Source of the DNA: Pannonibacter carbonis
GTDB lineage: Bacteria > Pseudomonadota > Alphaproteobacteria > Rhizobiales > Stappiaceae
Assembly: GCF_003012935.1 (NCBI RefSeq)
Contig: NZ_PUDR01000005.1
Span: 248,001 to 312,000 of the forward strand
Length of the DNA: 64,000 nt
Direction of reading: 5' to 3'
The translations under genes and the position numbers were made by a program. This document shows, piece after piece, positions 27,202-40,228 of this stretch (position 1 is its first letter; each line of letters begins with the position of its first letter). The notes under the pieces are model-generated. The model was not told the origin of the DNA and searched no databases. It saw nothing but the letters and a program-made list of their open reading frames with translations.

Positions 27202-29457
27202 ATGACCCAGCTTTCCCGCCGGCGGAATCTCGCCATGGTCGTTGCCCTCTTGCTCCTGACGACCCTGCTTGCCGCAGGGCTGTTTGCCAGCAACCGGCTG
27301 CTGGCGCGCTGGCTGGTTGTCCACAGCCTCGAATCGGCTCTTACAGGCTGGAGCCAGGTCTCCGTCGGGCTCGGCGGGACAACCGGGACGGATGATGCAT
27401 TGTCCGTGTCCGGCCTTGGCTTGCGGCTGACAACCCTGTCCGAGACCTATGCCCAGATCCCGCAGGACGCGGCCGCAAGCCCATTGCTCGAAAATGGCAC
27501 CGCCTATCTTGACCGCATTGCCAACGCAGCAACGGCGGAGATCGGTTCCGACAGCCTGCGGGCCCGGGCGCAGATCCTGTTCCCCGACATGATGGCCTGG
27601 TCGAGCGCTCGCGCGGCTGAAATGACGGCCCAGTTGCCAGAGGCGTTTCTGGTGCCGCCGGTGACGCAGCAGCAACTGACCGAAACATTCCTGCAGTTGC
27701 ACGAAGCCCGAACGCCGCGCCTCACCGTATTCCGCACCTGGTGGGGCGGGGTCGAGCCGCTGGCGATCATTGCAACGCCGCTGCGCCGCGCCGGTCACCT
27801 CTATGGCAGCGGTCTGTTGCTGCTGGATGTCTCTCCTGTAATCGCCTCGGCCAACCGGCTCGTGCTGACCGTCAGCGCCATCATGGCGACGCTGAGCGCT
27901 CTGTCCTTCTGTTCGGCGATCTTCGTCTTGTGGGTCCGGTTTCGCGATGTCGTGCGCACCAACCAGAATATCGAATTTCTCGCCCACCATGATCCGTTGA
28001 CCGGGCTGCCGAACCGCGCCGTCTTCAGCGCCAAGCTGAACGAAGCCCTGCGGCTTGCCCATGCCAAGGCAAGCAACATCGCCGTGGTGCTGATCGACGT
28101 CGACAAGTTCAAGGCCATCAATGACACCTACGGCCATGGCACCGGCGATGTGTTTCTGCAGATCATCGCCGACCGGCTGCGCTCGGTGTTCGGCCAGCAT
28201 CTGGTGGCGCGCCTGTCAGGCGACGAATTTGCGGTCATGGTCACAAGCCATTCCGACGTGGCGCGGATGACCAAGATGGCAGGCGACATGATCGCGGCAA
28301 CCAAGGCCCCTTGCGTCATCGACGGCATCGAGATCCAGATTTCGCTGTCGATGGGCCTGGCGCGCGCCAATGACGGCAGCTGGCGGGCCTCGCGTCTCCT
28401 GCACTGCGCCGACCTTGCACTGTACCGGGCCAAGCACTCGGGCCGTTCGACCTTCATCTGGTACAATCCGGAGATGGACGCCGAAGCCCAGCGCCGCAAG
28501 GAAATCGAGGCCGGTCTCATCAAGGCGCTGAAGTTCGATCAGTTCGAGCTGGTCTACCAGCCGCAGTTCTCCCTGCATGACAATCGCCTCAAGGCCTATG
28601 AGGCGCTGATCCGCTGGGAACATCCGACCAAGGGCACGATTGCACCCGATGTGTTCATTTCGGTTGCCGAGGACACCGGCCTCATCGAGGACATCGGCGA
28701 CTGGGTGCTGCGCCGCGCCTGCAAGGAAGCCGCTGCCTGGGACGACAAAAGCCTGCGCGTGGCAGTGAATTTCTCGGCCGCGCAGTTCCGGGCCGGCGAA
28801 ACGCAGAAGAAGGTGGCCAAGGCGATTGCCGAGTCCAGTATCGACCCGCGCCGGCTGGAAATCGAGATTACCGAAAGCCTGCTGATTGCCGACACCGAAG
28901 CCGTCGTCGAGACGCTTGAGGCGATCCATGCACTCGGCGTCACCATCGCCATGGACGACTTCGGCACGGGTTACTCGTCGCTCAGCTACCTGAGCCGGTT
29001 CCCGTTCGACAAGATCAAGATCGACCGCAGCTTCATCCGCAATCTGGGGCGCGACATCGGCACGGATGCCATCGTTACCTCGATCATCGGGCTCGGCCGG
29101 TCGCTGAATGTCGAAATCACGGCGGAGGGGGTCGAGAACCAGGACCAGGTGACGCTCCTGCGTGCTGCGGGCTGCGATCTGGTGCAGGGTTTCCTGTTCG
29201 GCCGGCCTGGCGCCGTGCGCCAGGGACAATCAACCATGAGCGCTGCCGAAGCGCCGCTGTCACGCGCCTTCTCGACCCCATCGGACAGCGAGACTGTTGC
29301 CGAGGACGCCGACGTACGTGAGTGGACGCTTGAGATTTCAGCGAAGACAACAGTGGTTGACGCCGATGACGCAGGCATCGCTTCAGATGGCACGATCCTG
29401 GCGCCGCTGCCGGAGACGGTCGACGAAGCACTGGCGAAAACATCCGCGCTGCAGTGA
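27202..29457 (+). CDS. Membrane-bound GGDEF-EAL cyclic-di-GMP protein
   Basis: 751 residues. Membrane segment near residues 8-30, a periplasmic sensor region with no recognised domain, a second segment near 225-250, then a GGDEF domain (HDPLTGLPNRAVF; signature RLSGDEFAVMV) and an EAL domain (YEALIRWEHP). EAL catalytic residues look complete: AVNFSAAQF, EITESLL, MDDFGTGYSS, KIKIDRSFI, AEGVEN, LVQGFLFGRP. The GGDEF core is SGDEF and no RxxD inhibitory site is seen five residues before it. A phosphodiesterase is the safer prediction. The tail after residue 680 is acidic and low complexity. Start: ATG at 27202; a GTG at 27178 is an alternative with no better ribosome site. Confidence 0.88.
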   Translation: MTQLSRRRNLAMVVALLLLTTLLAAGLFASNRLLARWLVVHSLESALTGWSQVSVGLGGTTGTDDALSVSGLGLRLTTLSETYAQIPQDAAASPLLENGTAYLDRIANAATAEIGSDSLRARAQILFPDMMAWSSARAAEMTAQLPEAFLVPPVTQQQLTETFLQLHEARTPRLTVFRTWWGGVEPLAIIATPLRRAGHLYGSGLLLLDVSPVIASANRLVLTVSAIMATLSALSFCSAIFVLWVRFRDVVRTNQNIEFLAHHDPLTGLPNRAVFSAKLNEALRLAHAKASNIAVVLIDVDKFKAINDTYGHGTGDVFLQIIADRLRSVFGQHLVARLSGDEFAVMVTSHSDVARMTKMAGDMIAATKAPCVIDGIEIQISLSMGLARANDGSWRASRLLHCADLALYRAKHSGRSTFIWYNPEMDAEAQRRKEIEAGLIKALKFDQFELVYQPQFSLHDNRLKAYEALIRWEHPTKGTIAPDVFISVAEDTGLIEDIGDWVLRRACKEAAAWDDKSLRVAVNFSAAQFRAGETQKKVAKAIAESSIDPRRLEIEITESLLIADTEAVVETLEAIHALGVTIAMDDFGTGYSSLSYLSRFPFDKIKIDRSFIRNLGRDIGTDAIVTSIIGLGRSLNVEITAEGVENQDQVTLLRAAGCDLVQGFLFGRPGAVRQGQSTMSAAEAPLSRAFSTPSDSETVAEDADVREWTLEISAKTTVVDADDAGIASDGTILAPLPETVDEALAKTSALQ

Positions 29458-29466
29458 CGTGACCGG

Positions 29467-29889
29467 TCAGCCGCCGTGCCTCGGGGCCTCGATCACCTGA
29501 CCATCCTCCTTGATGAAGGTGCCGATGGCCGGATTTGGTAGAATTTCCAGCACCACTTCCGACGGACGGCAAAGCCGTACGCCCTTCGGCGTTACGACCA
29601 GCGGCCGGTTGATCAGGATCGGATGCTGCATCATGGCATCCAGCAGGTGATCGTCACTCAGTCTCGGATCACCGAGGCCGAGTTCTGCATAGGGCGTACC
29701 CTTTTCGCGCAGCACCTGGCGGACCGAGAGACCAGCCCGGCGGATCAGGTCGACCAGCGCGCCCCGATCCGGCGGCGTCTGCAGATATTCGACGATGCGC
29801 GGCTCCTCGCCTGAGCGCCGGATCATCGCCAGCGTGTTGCGCGACGTGCCACAGGCCGGATTGTGGTAGATGGTGATGGTCAATTGCAA
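29467..29889 (-). CDS. arsC: Arsenate reductase ArsC (glutaredoxin-coupled type)
   Basis: Thioredoxin-fold cytoplasmic reductase of arsenate to arsenite. YHNPACGTSRNTLAMI places the catalytic Cys at residue 13; HPILINRPLVVTPKGVRLCRP is the conserved loop bearing the arsenate-contacting arginines. 140 residues, normal. No arsR, arsB or acr3 gene is adjacent, so it stands outside an ars operon; related ArsC-family proteins of unknown role cannot be excluded. Confidence 0.88.
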   Translation of the reverse strand: MQLTITIYHNPACGTSRNTLAMIRRSGEEPRIVEYLQTPPDRGALVDLIRRAGLSVRQVLREKGTPYAELGLGDPRLSDDHLLDAMMQHPILINRPLVVTPKGVRLCRPSEVVLEILPNPAIGTFIKEDGQVIEAPRHGG

Positions 29890-30013
29890 AGGCCTCCAGC
29901 GACCGGTTGCTCTCCAATCACAGGCCCTTAGCAGACAAGAACGTCAAACACGCTACAGTTCAGCCTGCCACGCCGACGCAACAGGCTGAAGAATGTGTGT
30001 TGCTGGCGGCGGA

Positions 30014-33625
<3,612 letters not shown>

Positions 33626-33720
33626 GCCATCCTCCCAAATGCAAAACCGGTTTCCCGGCGCGGCTTCCGTCGCCCGCAGCCGGGATTGTGAGGGGAGCGT
33701 AGCGCGACAAAAAGAATTTG

Positions 33721-33735
33721 TCGATAAAATATCGA
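33721..33735. promoter_or_regulatory. Perfect dyad, candidate operator of the MarR-type regulator
   Basis: TCGATA-AAA-TATCGA, a 15-bp perfect inverted repeat, lies in the AT-rich part of the 122-bp divergent region between the oxoprolinase and regulator genes, 12 bp before the regulator start. A role in controlling both genes is inferred. Confidence 0.5.
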
Positions 33736-33747
33736 TAAGATGCGATA

Positions 33748-34320
33748 ATGCGCAAATCAGACAGCGACACGGACCAGACCGCGATGACAGAGCAAGACGA
33801 CAAGCCCGACCTGCCGCCGATCGGCCCCATCGTATCGGCCTCGCACCTCGCCTCAGGCGCGATGCCGGCCCTGTCCGAGATCGAGTTTGCCGTCACGATG
33901 ATGGTCAACGCCTATCAGCGCTGGATGGTGCGCTGCATGGCGGCTGCCGGTGTTCCGGCCATGAGCCCGCTGGAAGTGCAGGTGCTGCATCAGGTCAATC
34001 ACCGGGGCCGCGAGAAGACGCTGGCGGATGTGTGCCTGGTGCTGAACATCGAAGATACACACACGGTGACGTATGCCCTGAAGAAGCTGGAACAGGGCGG
34101 ACTGATCGTCTCGGGCAAGCGCGGCAAGGAGAAAACGGTTTCCATCACAAGGGAAGGTGAACGGGCCTGCCTTGAGTATCGCAGATTGCGCGAAGCCCTA
34201 TTGGTGCAACCTGTGAAATCCATTGGCCTCGACGAGGCGGAACTTTCCCGTCTGGCGGCAGCATTGCGGACGATATCGGGCAACTATGAGCAGGCCGCAC
34301 GCGCCGCGGCTGCGATGTAA
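33748..34320 (+). CDS. MarR-type winged-helix regulator
   Basis: 190 residues. The winged helix covers about residues 70-150: [40 protein letters not shown] (recognition helix) and [20 protein letters not shown] (wing). The N-terminal part contains [20 protein letters not shown], a conserved-looking segment I cannot assign. Divergence from the oxoprolinase suggests it controls that gene. No strong ribosome site precedes the ATG at 33748; an ATG at 33784 (12 residues shorter) is possible. Confidence 0.82.
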   Translation: MRKSDSDTDQTAMTEQDDKPDLPPIGPIVSASHLASGAMPALSEIEFAVTMMVNAYQRWMVRCMAAAGVPAMSPLEVQVLHQVNHRGREKTLADVCLVLNIEDTHTVTYALKKLEQGGLIVSGKRGKEKTVSITREGERACLEYRRLREALLVQPVKSIGLDEAELSRLAAALRTISGNYEQAARAAAAM

Positions 34321-34405
34321 ATCACTTATTTCAAAAACAAAATGTGATTATATGGGCTGTCCGCATGGCGCGGACAACGCGAGTATTCGCATTCAGGAGA
34401 TTAGA

Positions 34406-34738
34406 ATGAAGTTCGTCACCGTTGGGACCGCTGTGGCTCTTCTGATGGCAAGTGCCAGCCTCGCCTCTGCTGGCAGCTGGGTGTTCAACCTGGAGAACAA
34501 GTCCGAGGCGCATGTGACCTCGTTCCGTACCCAGGAAGATGGCAGCTGGAGCCAGAACTGGCTGCCGGAAAACGTCGCACCGGGCGAGACTTTCGACATG
34601 GACTTCGGGTCCGACGAAGGTGAGTGCACCGTTCGCACACGCATCGACTTCAGCGACAATACTTACGTCGATGCCGACATCAACTACTGCGAAAGCTCCG
34701 TGATCACGGTCCGCAACAAGGATGTCGTCTGGCGTTAA
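34406..34738 (+). CDS. Small secreted protein of unknown function
   Basis: 110 residues starting [20 protein letters not shown], a clean signal peptide with probable cleavage after ASAG. The mature part is acidic, about 88 residues, beta-prone and contains two cysteines ([11 protein letters not shown] and INYCESSV) that could pair in the periplasm. AGGAGA precedes the ATG; a longer open frame upstream is unsupported. A strong terminator follows 25 bp after the stop, so it is monocistronic. I do not recognise the family. Confidence 0.8.
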   Translation: MKFVTVGTAVALLMASASLASAGSWVFNLENKSEAHVTSFRTQEDGSWSQNWLPENVAPGETFDMDFGSDEGECTVRTRIDFSDNTYVDADINYCESSVITVRNKDVVWR

Positions 34739-34762
34739 GCCACAGCATTCGTAAAAATAACA

Positions 34763-34796
34763 GGTTGGCGCAATACTTGCGCCGACCATTTTTTAT
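34763..34796 (+). terminator. Intrinsic terminator of the small secreted protein gene
   Basis: GGTTGGCGCAA-TAC-TTGCGCCGACC forms an 11-bp stem with one G-T wobble, followed by ATTTTTTATT. Confidence 0.88.
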
Positions 34797-35010
34797 TCAG
34801 GAGCACAAACATAAAATTAATCAAACGGGGCACGAACCATCAGCGAGGGGCAATTTCGATACAATTTTATTAATTAACTTGATCTATTATTTTCGCAGGA
34901 CGGAATATTTAAGAGGCAAAGCGCGTCCCGCTGTTCTGACCACCCGTAAAGGGCGATCAAACCGGGGCGCAAAAGGCTTTTTTTTATGCAGCCGATGGGA
35001 TTCAGACCAA
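34797..35010 (+). promoter_or_regulatory. Promoter and structured leader of the chemoreceptor gene
   Basis: AT-rich to 34910, then a GC-rich folded-looking segment. GCGTCCC (34923-34929) pairs with GGGGCGC (34964-34970); inside is CCC-GTAAA-GGG; after it come AAAAGGC and eight T residues (34978-34985), then TGCAGCCGATGGG just before the start codon. This could be an attenuator or riboswitch-like leader. The second half loosely recalls the c-di-GMP GEMM motif (GCAAA-GGC, GCAGCCG), but the first half does not fit well. Confidence 0.4.
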
Positions 35011-36768
35011 ATGAAAGACATCCTGCCGCAGCCACCCACACTGCGCTCCGTATCAGCCAAGATTCTCTCCATCGTTCTGTTCCTTGCCGGAGTGATGGTC
35101 ACCATTGCCACCGTCGGCCTTCTCCAGATGGCGTCCATCGGAGAGGAATTGACGGAAATCGCGGACCAGAACATTCCGCTCACCGCCACCGTCACAGATG
35201 TCACCGCGCACCAGCTCGAGCAGGCGGTGCTGATGGAGCGGATCCTGCGCATCGCGCAGATCCCCGGCGAAGTGAGTGAACTGGACAGCTACATCCGCAA
35301 GTTTGACCAGCTCAGCAAGAAGGTCGAGGGCGAGATCCTTGACGCCGAAGTAAAGGCGGAAGCCGCGCTCAAGGCCGCACCGGATGAGGACCATGCGCGC
35401 CGAGCCAATGAAATTCTAAGCAATCTCAAAGTGATCGAAAAAGAGCACAAGCTCTATGAACAGCACGCGGGCGAGGTAAAGGCCTTCATCAAGGCGGGGC
35501 AGATCACCGAAGCGACAGCGCTGGCGCGCAAGCTTGAAGAGGAGCAGGATCGTCTGGACACGGCGCTGATGGGCCTGATGAGCGACCTCAGTTCAGCGAC
35601 GGCACTGGCCGCGAAATCGGCGCACGAACACGAGACCGCCGGTCTCAACCTGCTAGTTACCGTGTCTATCGCCGGGATCGGGCTCGGTCTTGCCGTATCG
35701 GTCTATCTGGCAGTCTTCGGCATCAGCCGGCCACTTCGGACCGTAACCAATGCGCTCAACAGGCTTGCCGTCGATGACACATCCGTTGAAGTCAAGGTGA
35801 AGAACCGCGACGAGATTGGCCAGTTGGCCATTGCCTTTACCGCCTTCCGTGAAAAGCTCATCGAGATGAAACATCTGCAGGCGCAGATGCGCGAGGAAGA
35901 AAAGCGCATCGAAGCGGAAAAGCGCGCCGCGACCCTGCGGCTGGCTGACAATCTGGAGGCAACCGTCAAGCAGGTTGCGGACAGGATTGCGGATGCCATT
36001 CAGGAGCTTGAGCGCACAGCCAACCAGATGGCCCGCAATGCGGAAAACACTTCGGACCAGGCCGGGACGGTCGCTGCCGCTGCAGAACAGTCGACCGCAG
36101 GCGTGCAGTCCGTGGCAGGCGCCTCAGAAGAGCTTTCCGCCTCGATCCGCGAGATCAGCCGCCAGATCAGCAACGCCATGGCAGCGGCCTCGACAACCCG
36201 CAGCAGCGCGGACAAGTCCAGCACGACAGTCGAGGGGCTTGCGGTGTCGGCCAAGCGGATCGATGAAGTGGTGCGCCTCATCAACGACATTGCCGACCAG
36301 ACCAACCTGCTGGCGCTCAATGCCACGATTGAAGCCGCACGCGCCGGCGAGGCGGGCAAGGGATTTGCCGTCGTTGCTTCGGAAGTGAAGGCACTCGCCA
36401 ACCAGACCGGCAAGGCGACCGAGGACATCGGCAAGCAGATCGGCGAAATGCAGAACGGCTCGACGAACACGGCTCGGTCGATCGAAGATGTGGTTCGCTC
36501 CATCGGCAACATCAACGAGCAGATCACGGCGATTGCCTCGGCCATCGAGGAACAGAACGCCGTCACCTCCGAGATCGCCCGGAACGTCGCCGAAGTGGCG
36601 CAGGGGAGCCAGGAGATCACCCGGACCATCGTTCGGGTGCGCGAGAGTGCCGTCGATTCCAGCGCTGGTGCCCGTCAGGTCCTGTCGACGGTGGAAGACC
36701 TGACACAGCAGTCCGATACGCTGCGCCGCGAACTGGATGGCTTCCTCGCCAATGTCCGCGCGGCGTGA
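35011..36768 (+). CDS. Methyl-accepting chemotaxis protein
   Basis: 585-residue transmembrane chemoreceptor. TM1 at about residues 17-38 ([20 protein letters not shown]), a helical sensor region of about 170 residues with no named domain, TM2 at about 212-235, HAMP ([20 protein letters not shown]), then the signalling domain with the invariant hairpin tip [20 protein letters not shown] near residue 428 and [16 protein letters not shown]. No CheR-tethering pentapeptide is seen at the C-terminus. The ATG at 35011 gives the natural N-terminus; a longer in-frame extension runs through the previous terminator. No che genes are nearby. Confidence 0.9.
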   Translation: MKDILPQPPTLRSVSAKILSIVLFLAGVMVTIATVGLLQMASIGEELTEIADQNIPLTATVTDVTAHQLEQAVLMERILRIAQIPGEVSELDSYIRKFDQLSKKVEGEILDAEVKAEAALKAAPDEDHARRANEILSNLKVIEKEHKLYEQHAGEVKAFIKAGQITEATALARKLEEEQDRLDTALMGLMSDLSSATALAAKSAHEHETAGLNLLVTVSIAGIGLGLAVSVYLAVFGISRPLRTVTNALNRLAVDDTSVEVKVKNRDEIGQLAIAFTAFREKLIEMKHLQAQMREEEKRIEAEKRAATLRLADNLEATVKQVADRIADAIQELERTANQMARNAENTSDQAGTVAAAAEQSTAGVQSVAGASEELSASIREISRQISNAMAAASTTRSSADKSSTTVEGLAVSAKRIDEVVRLINDIADQTNLLALNATIEAARAGEAGKGFAVVASEVKALANQTGKATEDIGKQIGEMQNGSTNTARSIEDVVRSIGNINEQITAIASAIEEQNAVTSEIARNVAEVAQGSQEITRTIVRVRESAVDSSAGARQVLSTVEDLTQQSDTLRRELDGFLANVRAA

Positions 36769-36786
36769 GTGAGGCCAAGACAGGAT

Positions 36787-36968
36787 TAGGACCCCGGTCC
36801 TTGGACTGGGGTCCTAAAGGCAGCTGACAACCCGTCCATAGTCATCCCGGACGCAGCGAAGCGGAGATCCGGGACCGGAGAGTCAAGGTCTCTCCGGGAT
36901 GAACGGACTGAAATACAAAGACCTCGACTCTCCGGTCCCGGCTCGGCGCTGCGCTTGGCCGGGATGAC
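36787..36968. repeat. REP-like hairpins between chemoreceptor and HugZ genes
   Basis: A near-perfect stem at 36787-36816 (TAGGACCCC ... GGGGTCCTA, no T-run) is followed by a long inverted pair: GTCATCCCGG at 36841 with its partner CCGGGATGAC ending at 36968, and GGACCGGAGAGTC with GACTCTCCGGTCC inside. It lies between two convergent genes. Confidence 0.75.
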
Positions 36969-36981
36969 GCAGGATGCCGGG

Positions 36982-37761
36982 TTAGCCCGAAGTCACCTGT
37001 GTTGCCCTCGCCTTGCCGGCGAGGTCGACGAGGGCTGCGCGCAGGTCGCCCGGGGCGGTCAGCGGAGCATCGAACCAGAGACGGGCGCTGAGATCGCCGG
37101 CCTGAAGATCAAGCCCTTCCGGATCAAGACCGGCCAGACGCCAGGAGCCCTGCGGCGCCTTGCAGAGCACTTCGGCATAAAGCTTTACCGCTTCGGCGTG
37201 ATCCTCGTTCATGTGGCTGACGGCACCGGGCTCGAAGGCGACCAGCGCGGACCAGCTCTCCGGGTCAAGGATCAGGTCTGCCTGCGTCAGGGCATAGGCC
37301 TTGCCGAAACCGCCGTTGAGGCTCGCCCGTTCGACTTCCAGCCGGTAGAAGGCGAAATCGGGGAAATCGACGTAGAGTTCCGCCTTCGGGTGGCGGGCCA
37401 AGTAGCGGCGGCGCAGGCGGGCGTGTTCATCGCTGTCACGCGCCAGCTTGCGGGCAACGCTGAACAGCGTCATGCGCGGATGGGCGAGCGGATCGCCCTT
37501 GCCCGGCTCGCCCACCAGCAGCGAGCAACGGCTGTCGGCGGCAAGACCGGCGCTGTGGCCGGAGAGGTTCGAGGCGAGAATCACAGGCGTGCCGTCAAGG
37601 TCGCAGACCAGCGCAACGCGGCTGCAGAGCGGGTGACCGGTTTCCGGTTCAAGCACGGCAAGGGCGCCGAAGCGGGCAAGGCGCATCAGGCCTTTGGCCT
37701 GACGGCGGACGGCATCATCGACGTCCTGGAGGACATCCTTCTTCTTTGGCGTTTCGGCCAT
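36982..37761 (-). CDS. HugZ-family haem-related protein (PNPOx-like barrel + DUF2470)
   Basis: 259 residues. N-terminal split-barrel domain (about 15-150: ARFGALAVLEPETGHPLCSR, GTPVILASNLSGHSAGLAAD) and C-terminal DUF2470 domain with SHMNEDHAEAVKLYA near residue 180, where the histidine corresponds to the haem ligand region of HugZ/HutZ. Members either degrade haem or bind it; the second PNPOx-fold protein in this window (23.6 kb) belongs to another subgroup. No haem uptake genes are adjacent, so the role is inferred from fold only. Confidence 0.85.
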   Translation of the reverse strand: MAETPKKKDVLQDVDDAVRRQAKGLMRLARFGALAVLEPETGHPLCSRVALVCDLDGTPVILASNLSGHSAGLAADSRCSLLVGEPGKGDPLAHPRMTLFSVARKLARDSDEHARLRRRYLARHPKAELYVDFPDFAFYRLEVERASLNGGFGKAYALTQADLILDPESWSALVAFEPGAVSHMNEDHAEAVKLYAEVLCKAPQGSWRLAGLDPEGLDLQAGDLSARLWFDAPLTAPGDLRAALVDLAGKARATQVTSG

Positions 37762-37964
37762 CTGGTGTTCCTGTCAAACTGCACGTCTCCCTCGCGGCGA
37801 AGTCTATCGGCAAGCATCCGGGAATGCATCTCCACCTCTGCCGCACCCCCTGCTAAAATGAACGCCAGATGAACGGCGGTCTCAGAGTGCGTTCAGTGCG
37901 CATCTGCGAGATTGGCGACATCGAACGGGCGCCCTGTCGCCCCTTCCCTCACGGAGTAGAGATC

Positions 37965-38534
37965 ATGACCCGCATGACGCATCGCGCGCTTGCCCTTGCC
38001 CTCACCGCAGCCTTGCTGGTGCCGGTGGCAACTTCTGCCCAGGCCGGCGATGGCTGGGGCCCGCGCGGCGGAGAGCGCGGCTGGAACAGCGGCTGGGACC
38101 GCGATCATCGTCACCGCCCCCACAACCCGGACCGCTGGAAGAAGCGCGACAACACCGATGCGGCGATCGCAGCCGGCGTGATCGGCCTGGCCGCCGGCGC
38201 CATCCTGCTCGGCACGTTGGGCAACAGCAATTCCGCTCCCCCGCCGCCGGCCTATTATCCGCCGGCTCCGGCTTACGGTGGTCCGGTCTATGGCGGCCCT
38301 GCCTATGGCGGTCCCGTCTATGTCGGTCCGGCCTATGGGGCCGGCGTGCAGCCGATCCCGCAGCCCGGCGTGCCGGTGGATGATCGCCCGATCATTGCCC
38401 ATGGCAATGCTGGCGTCGGTTACCAGCCCTGGAGCCCGGCCTGGTATGACTACTGCCGCTCACGCTATCGCAGCTTCAACCCGCAGACCGGCACCTTCAC
38501 CACTTATTCCGGCGAGAAGCGCTTCTGCCAGTAA
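37965..38534 (+). CDS. BA14K-like secreted/outer surface protein
   Basis: 189 residues. Signal peptide at 1-27 (LALALTAALLVPVATSAQAG), a His/Arg/Trp-rich stretch, one glycine-alanine hydrophobic segment (AAGVIGLAAGAILLGTLG), then Pro/Tyr/Gly repeats of the type YGGPVYGGPAYGG, and a C-terminal BA14K motif WSPAWYDYCRSRYRSFNPQT ... FTTYSGEKRFCQ. BA14K proteins are typical of Hyphomicrobiales. The ATG at 37965 with GGAGTAGAGATC upstream is preferred over an extended frame. Confidence 0.82.
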   Translation: MTRMTHRALALALTAALLVPVATSAQAGDGWGPRGGERGWNSGWDRDHRHRPHNPDRWKKRDNTDAAIAAGVIGLAAGAILLGTLGNSNSAPPPPAYYPPAPAYGGPVYGGPAYGGPVYVGPAYGAGVQPIPQPGVPVDDRPIIAHGNAGVGYQPWSPAWYDYCRSRYRSFNPQTGTFTTYSGEKRFCQ

Positions 38535-38621
38535 GCGGCACGCTCACTGACTGAAAGAGTTAGTCTCTCCGCAGCCGGTCGTCCCCTGCCCTGCCCCGCA
38601 AGACCGGATGCGGACATGCGA

Positions 38622-38767
38622 AGGGCCGCCCCGAACAGGGCGGCCCAAGCTTGATAACGAACCTCGATCCTATTCACGTCATCCCGGTCAAGCGAAGCGC
38701 AGAGCCGGGATGACGGCAGACAGGCTTGTTCAGCAGGTTGGGGCGCCCCGAAAGGGCGGCCCTTTTG
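38622..38767. repeat. Hairpins and a single REP-like unit
   Basis: GGGCCGCCC-N6-GGGCGGCCC at 38623-38646, a REP-like unit GTCATCCCGG ... CCGGGATGAC at 38678-38714, and a second GC-rich hairpin near 38740-38766 followed by TTTT on the plus strand. They fill the space between two convergent genes and may end the BA14K transcript. Confidence 0.6.
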
Positions 38768-38802
38768 CCGTGAGCAACGAAGCGTCGAGGCACCAGTCAT
38801 CC

Positions 38803-40023
38803 TCAGTCGGCCATGGTCTCGATGGAGGCAAAGCCTTCAGGAGCGGCGCCGGCGACGAAGGGTTCGTCCACTTCCACGACCGTATCTGGATAGAAGCCGT
38901 TGAAATGGGTGCGCAGCGACAGGCTGTAGGCACCAATATGGCCGATCTCGATCCAGTCACCCGTATCGACGGTCTCGGGGAGCCAGAAGGGCCGTGACAG
39001 GATATCGACGCTGTCGCAGGTGGCCCCGCATACCTTGAACGGCACGATCTCGCCGGCGTTGCCGACACGGCGGCGGCGGGCAGGGTCCGGAATGAAGCGT
39101 GCCGGAAGCGTGATCTTGCCAGTCCAGCTGTCGGACAGGGACGCCCAGATGCCGTCGTTGATGTAAAGCCGCCGGCCTTTCTTCAAGAGCACCCGGACGA
39201 TGAGCGAGATGGATCTTGCGACGATGACGCGGCCGGGCTCGGCCACCAGGGGCTGCTTGTCAAAGCCCCACTCGGCAATGTCCTTGCGCAACTCGCTCAT
39301 CAAGTCGGCCAAGGCAGGCATCTGCGGGGTCTTGCGGCGCGGGTCATGTCCATAGACGGCCGGAAAGCCGCCGCCGACGTCAAGTTCGCAGATCTCGACC
39401 CCGGAGCGGGAGCGCACCCAGTCAGCCGAGGCAAGCGCCCGTTCGTAGGTTTCCGCATCCTCGATCTGGCTGCCGACATGGAAGCACAGGCCGCAGCGGA
39501 ATCCGATCCGGTCGATGCGTTGCAACAGTTCCACCGCATGGGCGGGCGCTGCGCCGAATTTTTTCGACAGCTCGTAGGCGGCATGGCCCTTGGTGGCGAG
39601 GCGGACGAACAGGGTGATGTCACCCGGGTTGATGTCGAGCGCACGCACGATGCGCAGGATCTTGGCGACCTCGTCCTCGTGATCGAGCGACAGGGTGCGG
39701 ATGCGATAGGTCTCGAGTGCCAGCCGGATGTCGGACTGGGCCTTGACCGGGTGCATGTAGAGCATTTCCGCAGTGGGGGCGACGTCGCGGACAGCGGCGA
39801 ACTCGGCTGGTGAGGCAACGTCGAAACAGTCGATCCCGGCCTCGGCCAAAGCCTTGAGAACAAAAGGTTCGCCGTTGGTCTTCACCGCGTAAGCGGTCTT
39901 GCCCGGAAAGGCAGCCATGAAGTTGCGCGCGTCTTCGGCCAGAACACTGGGCCGGAAGCAATAGACCGGCTGATCGGGGCGCAAGGCCAGGGCGGCATCA
40001 ACGGCAGTCCGGAATCGATCCAT
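38803..40023 (-). CDS. Type III PLP-dependent decarboxylase (ornithine/lysine decarboxylase family)
   Basis: Alanine-racemase-fold decarboxylase of 406 residues. KTAYAVKTNGEPF has the PLP lysine at about residue 48; FHVGSQIEDAETY and ELDVGGGFPAVYG bind the phosphate; VAEPGRVIVA, and CGATCDSVDIL with the catalytic Cys contributed across the dimer, are conserved. It should form putrescine or cadaverine; sequence alone does not choose between ornithine and lysine, or a related amino acid. The ATG at 40023 has AAGGA at eight bases; an ATG at 40032 lacks a usable site. The divergent LysE-type exporter could serve amino acid or polyamine balance. Confidence 0.88.
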   Translation of the reverse strand: MDRFRTAVDAALALRPDQPVYCFRPSVLAEDARNFMAAFPGKTAYAVKTNGEPFVLKALAEAGIDCFDVASPAEFAAVRDVAPTAEMLYMHPVKAQSDIRLALETYRIRTLSLDHEDEVAKILRIVRALDINPGDITLFVRLATKGHAAYELSKKFGAAPAHAVELLQRIDRIGFRCGLCFHVGSQIEDAETYERALASADWVRSRSGVEICELDVGGGFPAVYGHDPRRKTPQMPALADLMSELRKDIAEWGFDKQPLVAEPGRVIVARSISLIVRVLLKKGRRLYINDGIWASLSDSWTGKITLPARFIPDPARRRRVGNAGEIVPFKVCGATCDSVDILSRPFWLPETVDTGDWIEIGHIGAYSLSLRTHFNGFYPDTVVEVDEPFVAGAAPEGFASIETMAD

Positions 40024-40228
40024 CCGCGTCATCCTTGATTGAGAGGCCGGCCAGGTCGCGCGGCAGGCGCCACGTCCTCCAGAGCAGCCCGATTCCCGAT
40101 TGATATCAAGTCACCGCCGTCGCAACGGCATCACTGGCTTGTCGAACCTGAGGGTGGAATCATAACGGACTTGCGACACCTGCGGTTCCATGGCTCAGTT
40201 ATCCAACGTGACCTGCCGGAAAGCCTCC

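Noticed and set aside
27013-28200. N-terminal extension of the DnaJ-like protein by about 400 residues
   Set aside because: It is exactly antisense to the GGDEF-EAL gene and lacks any domain; the TTG at 27012 fits family and ribosome site.
34624-35010. Extension of the chemoreceptor upstream by 129 codons
   Set aside because: It would read through the end of the small secreted protein gene and its terminator.
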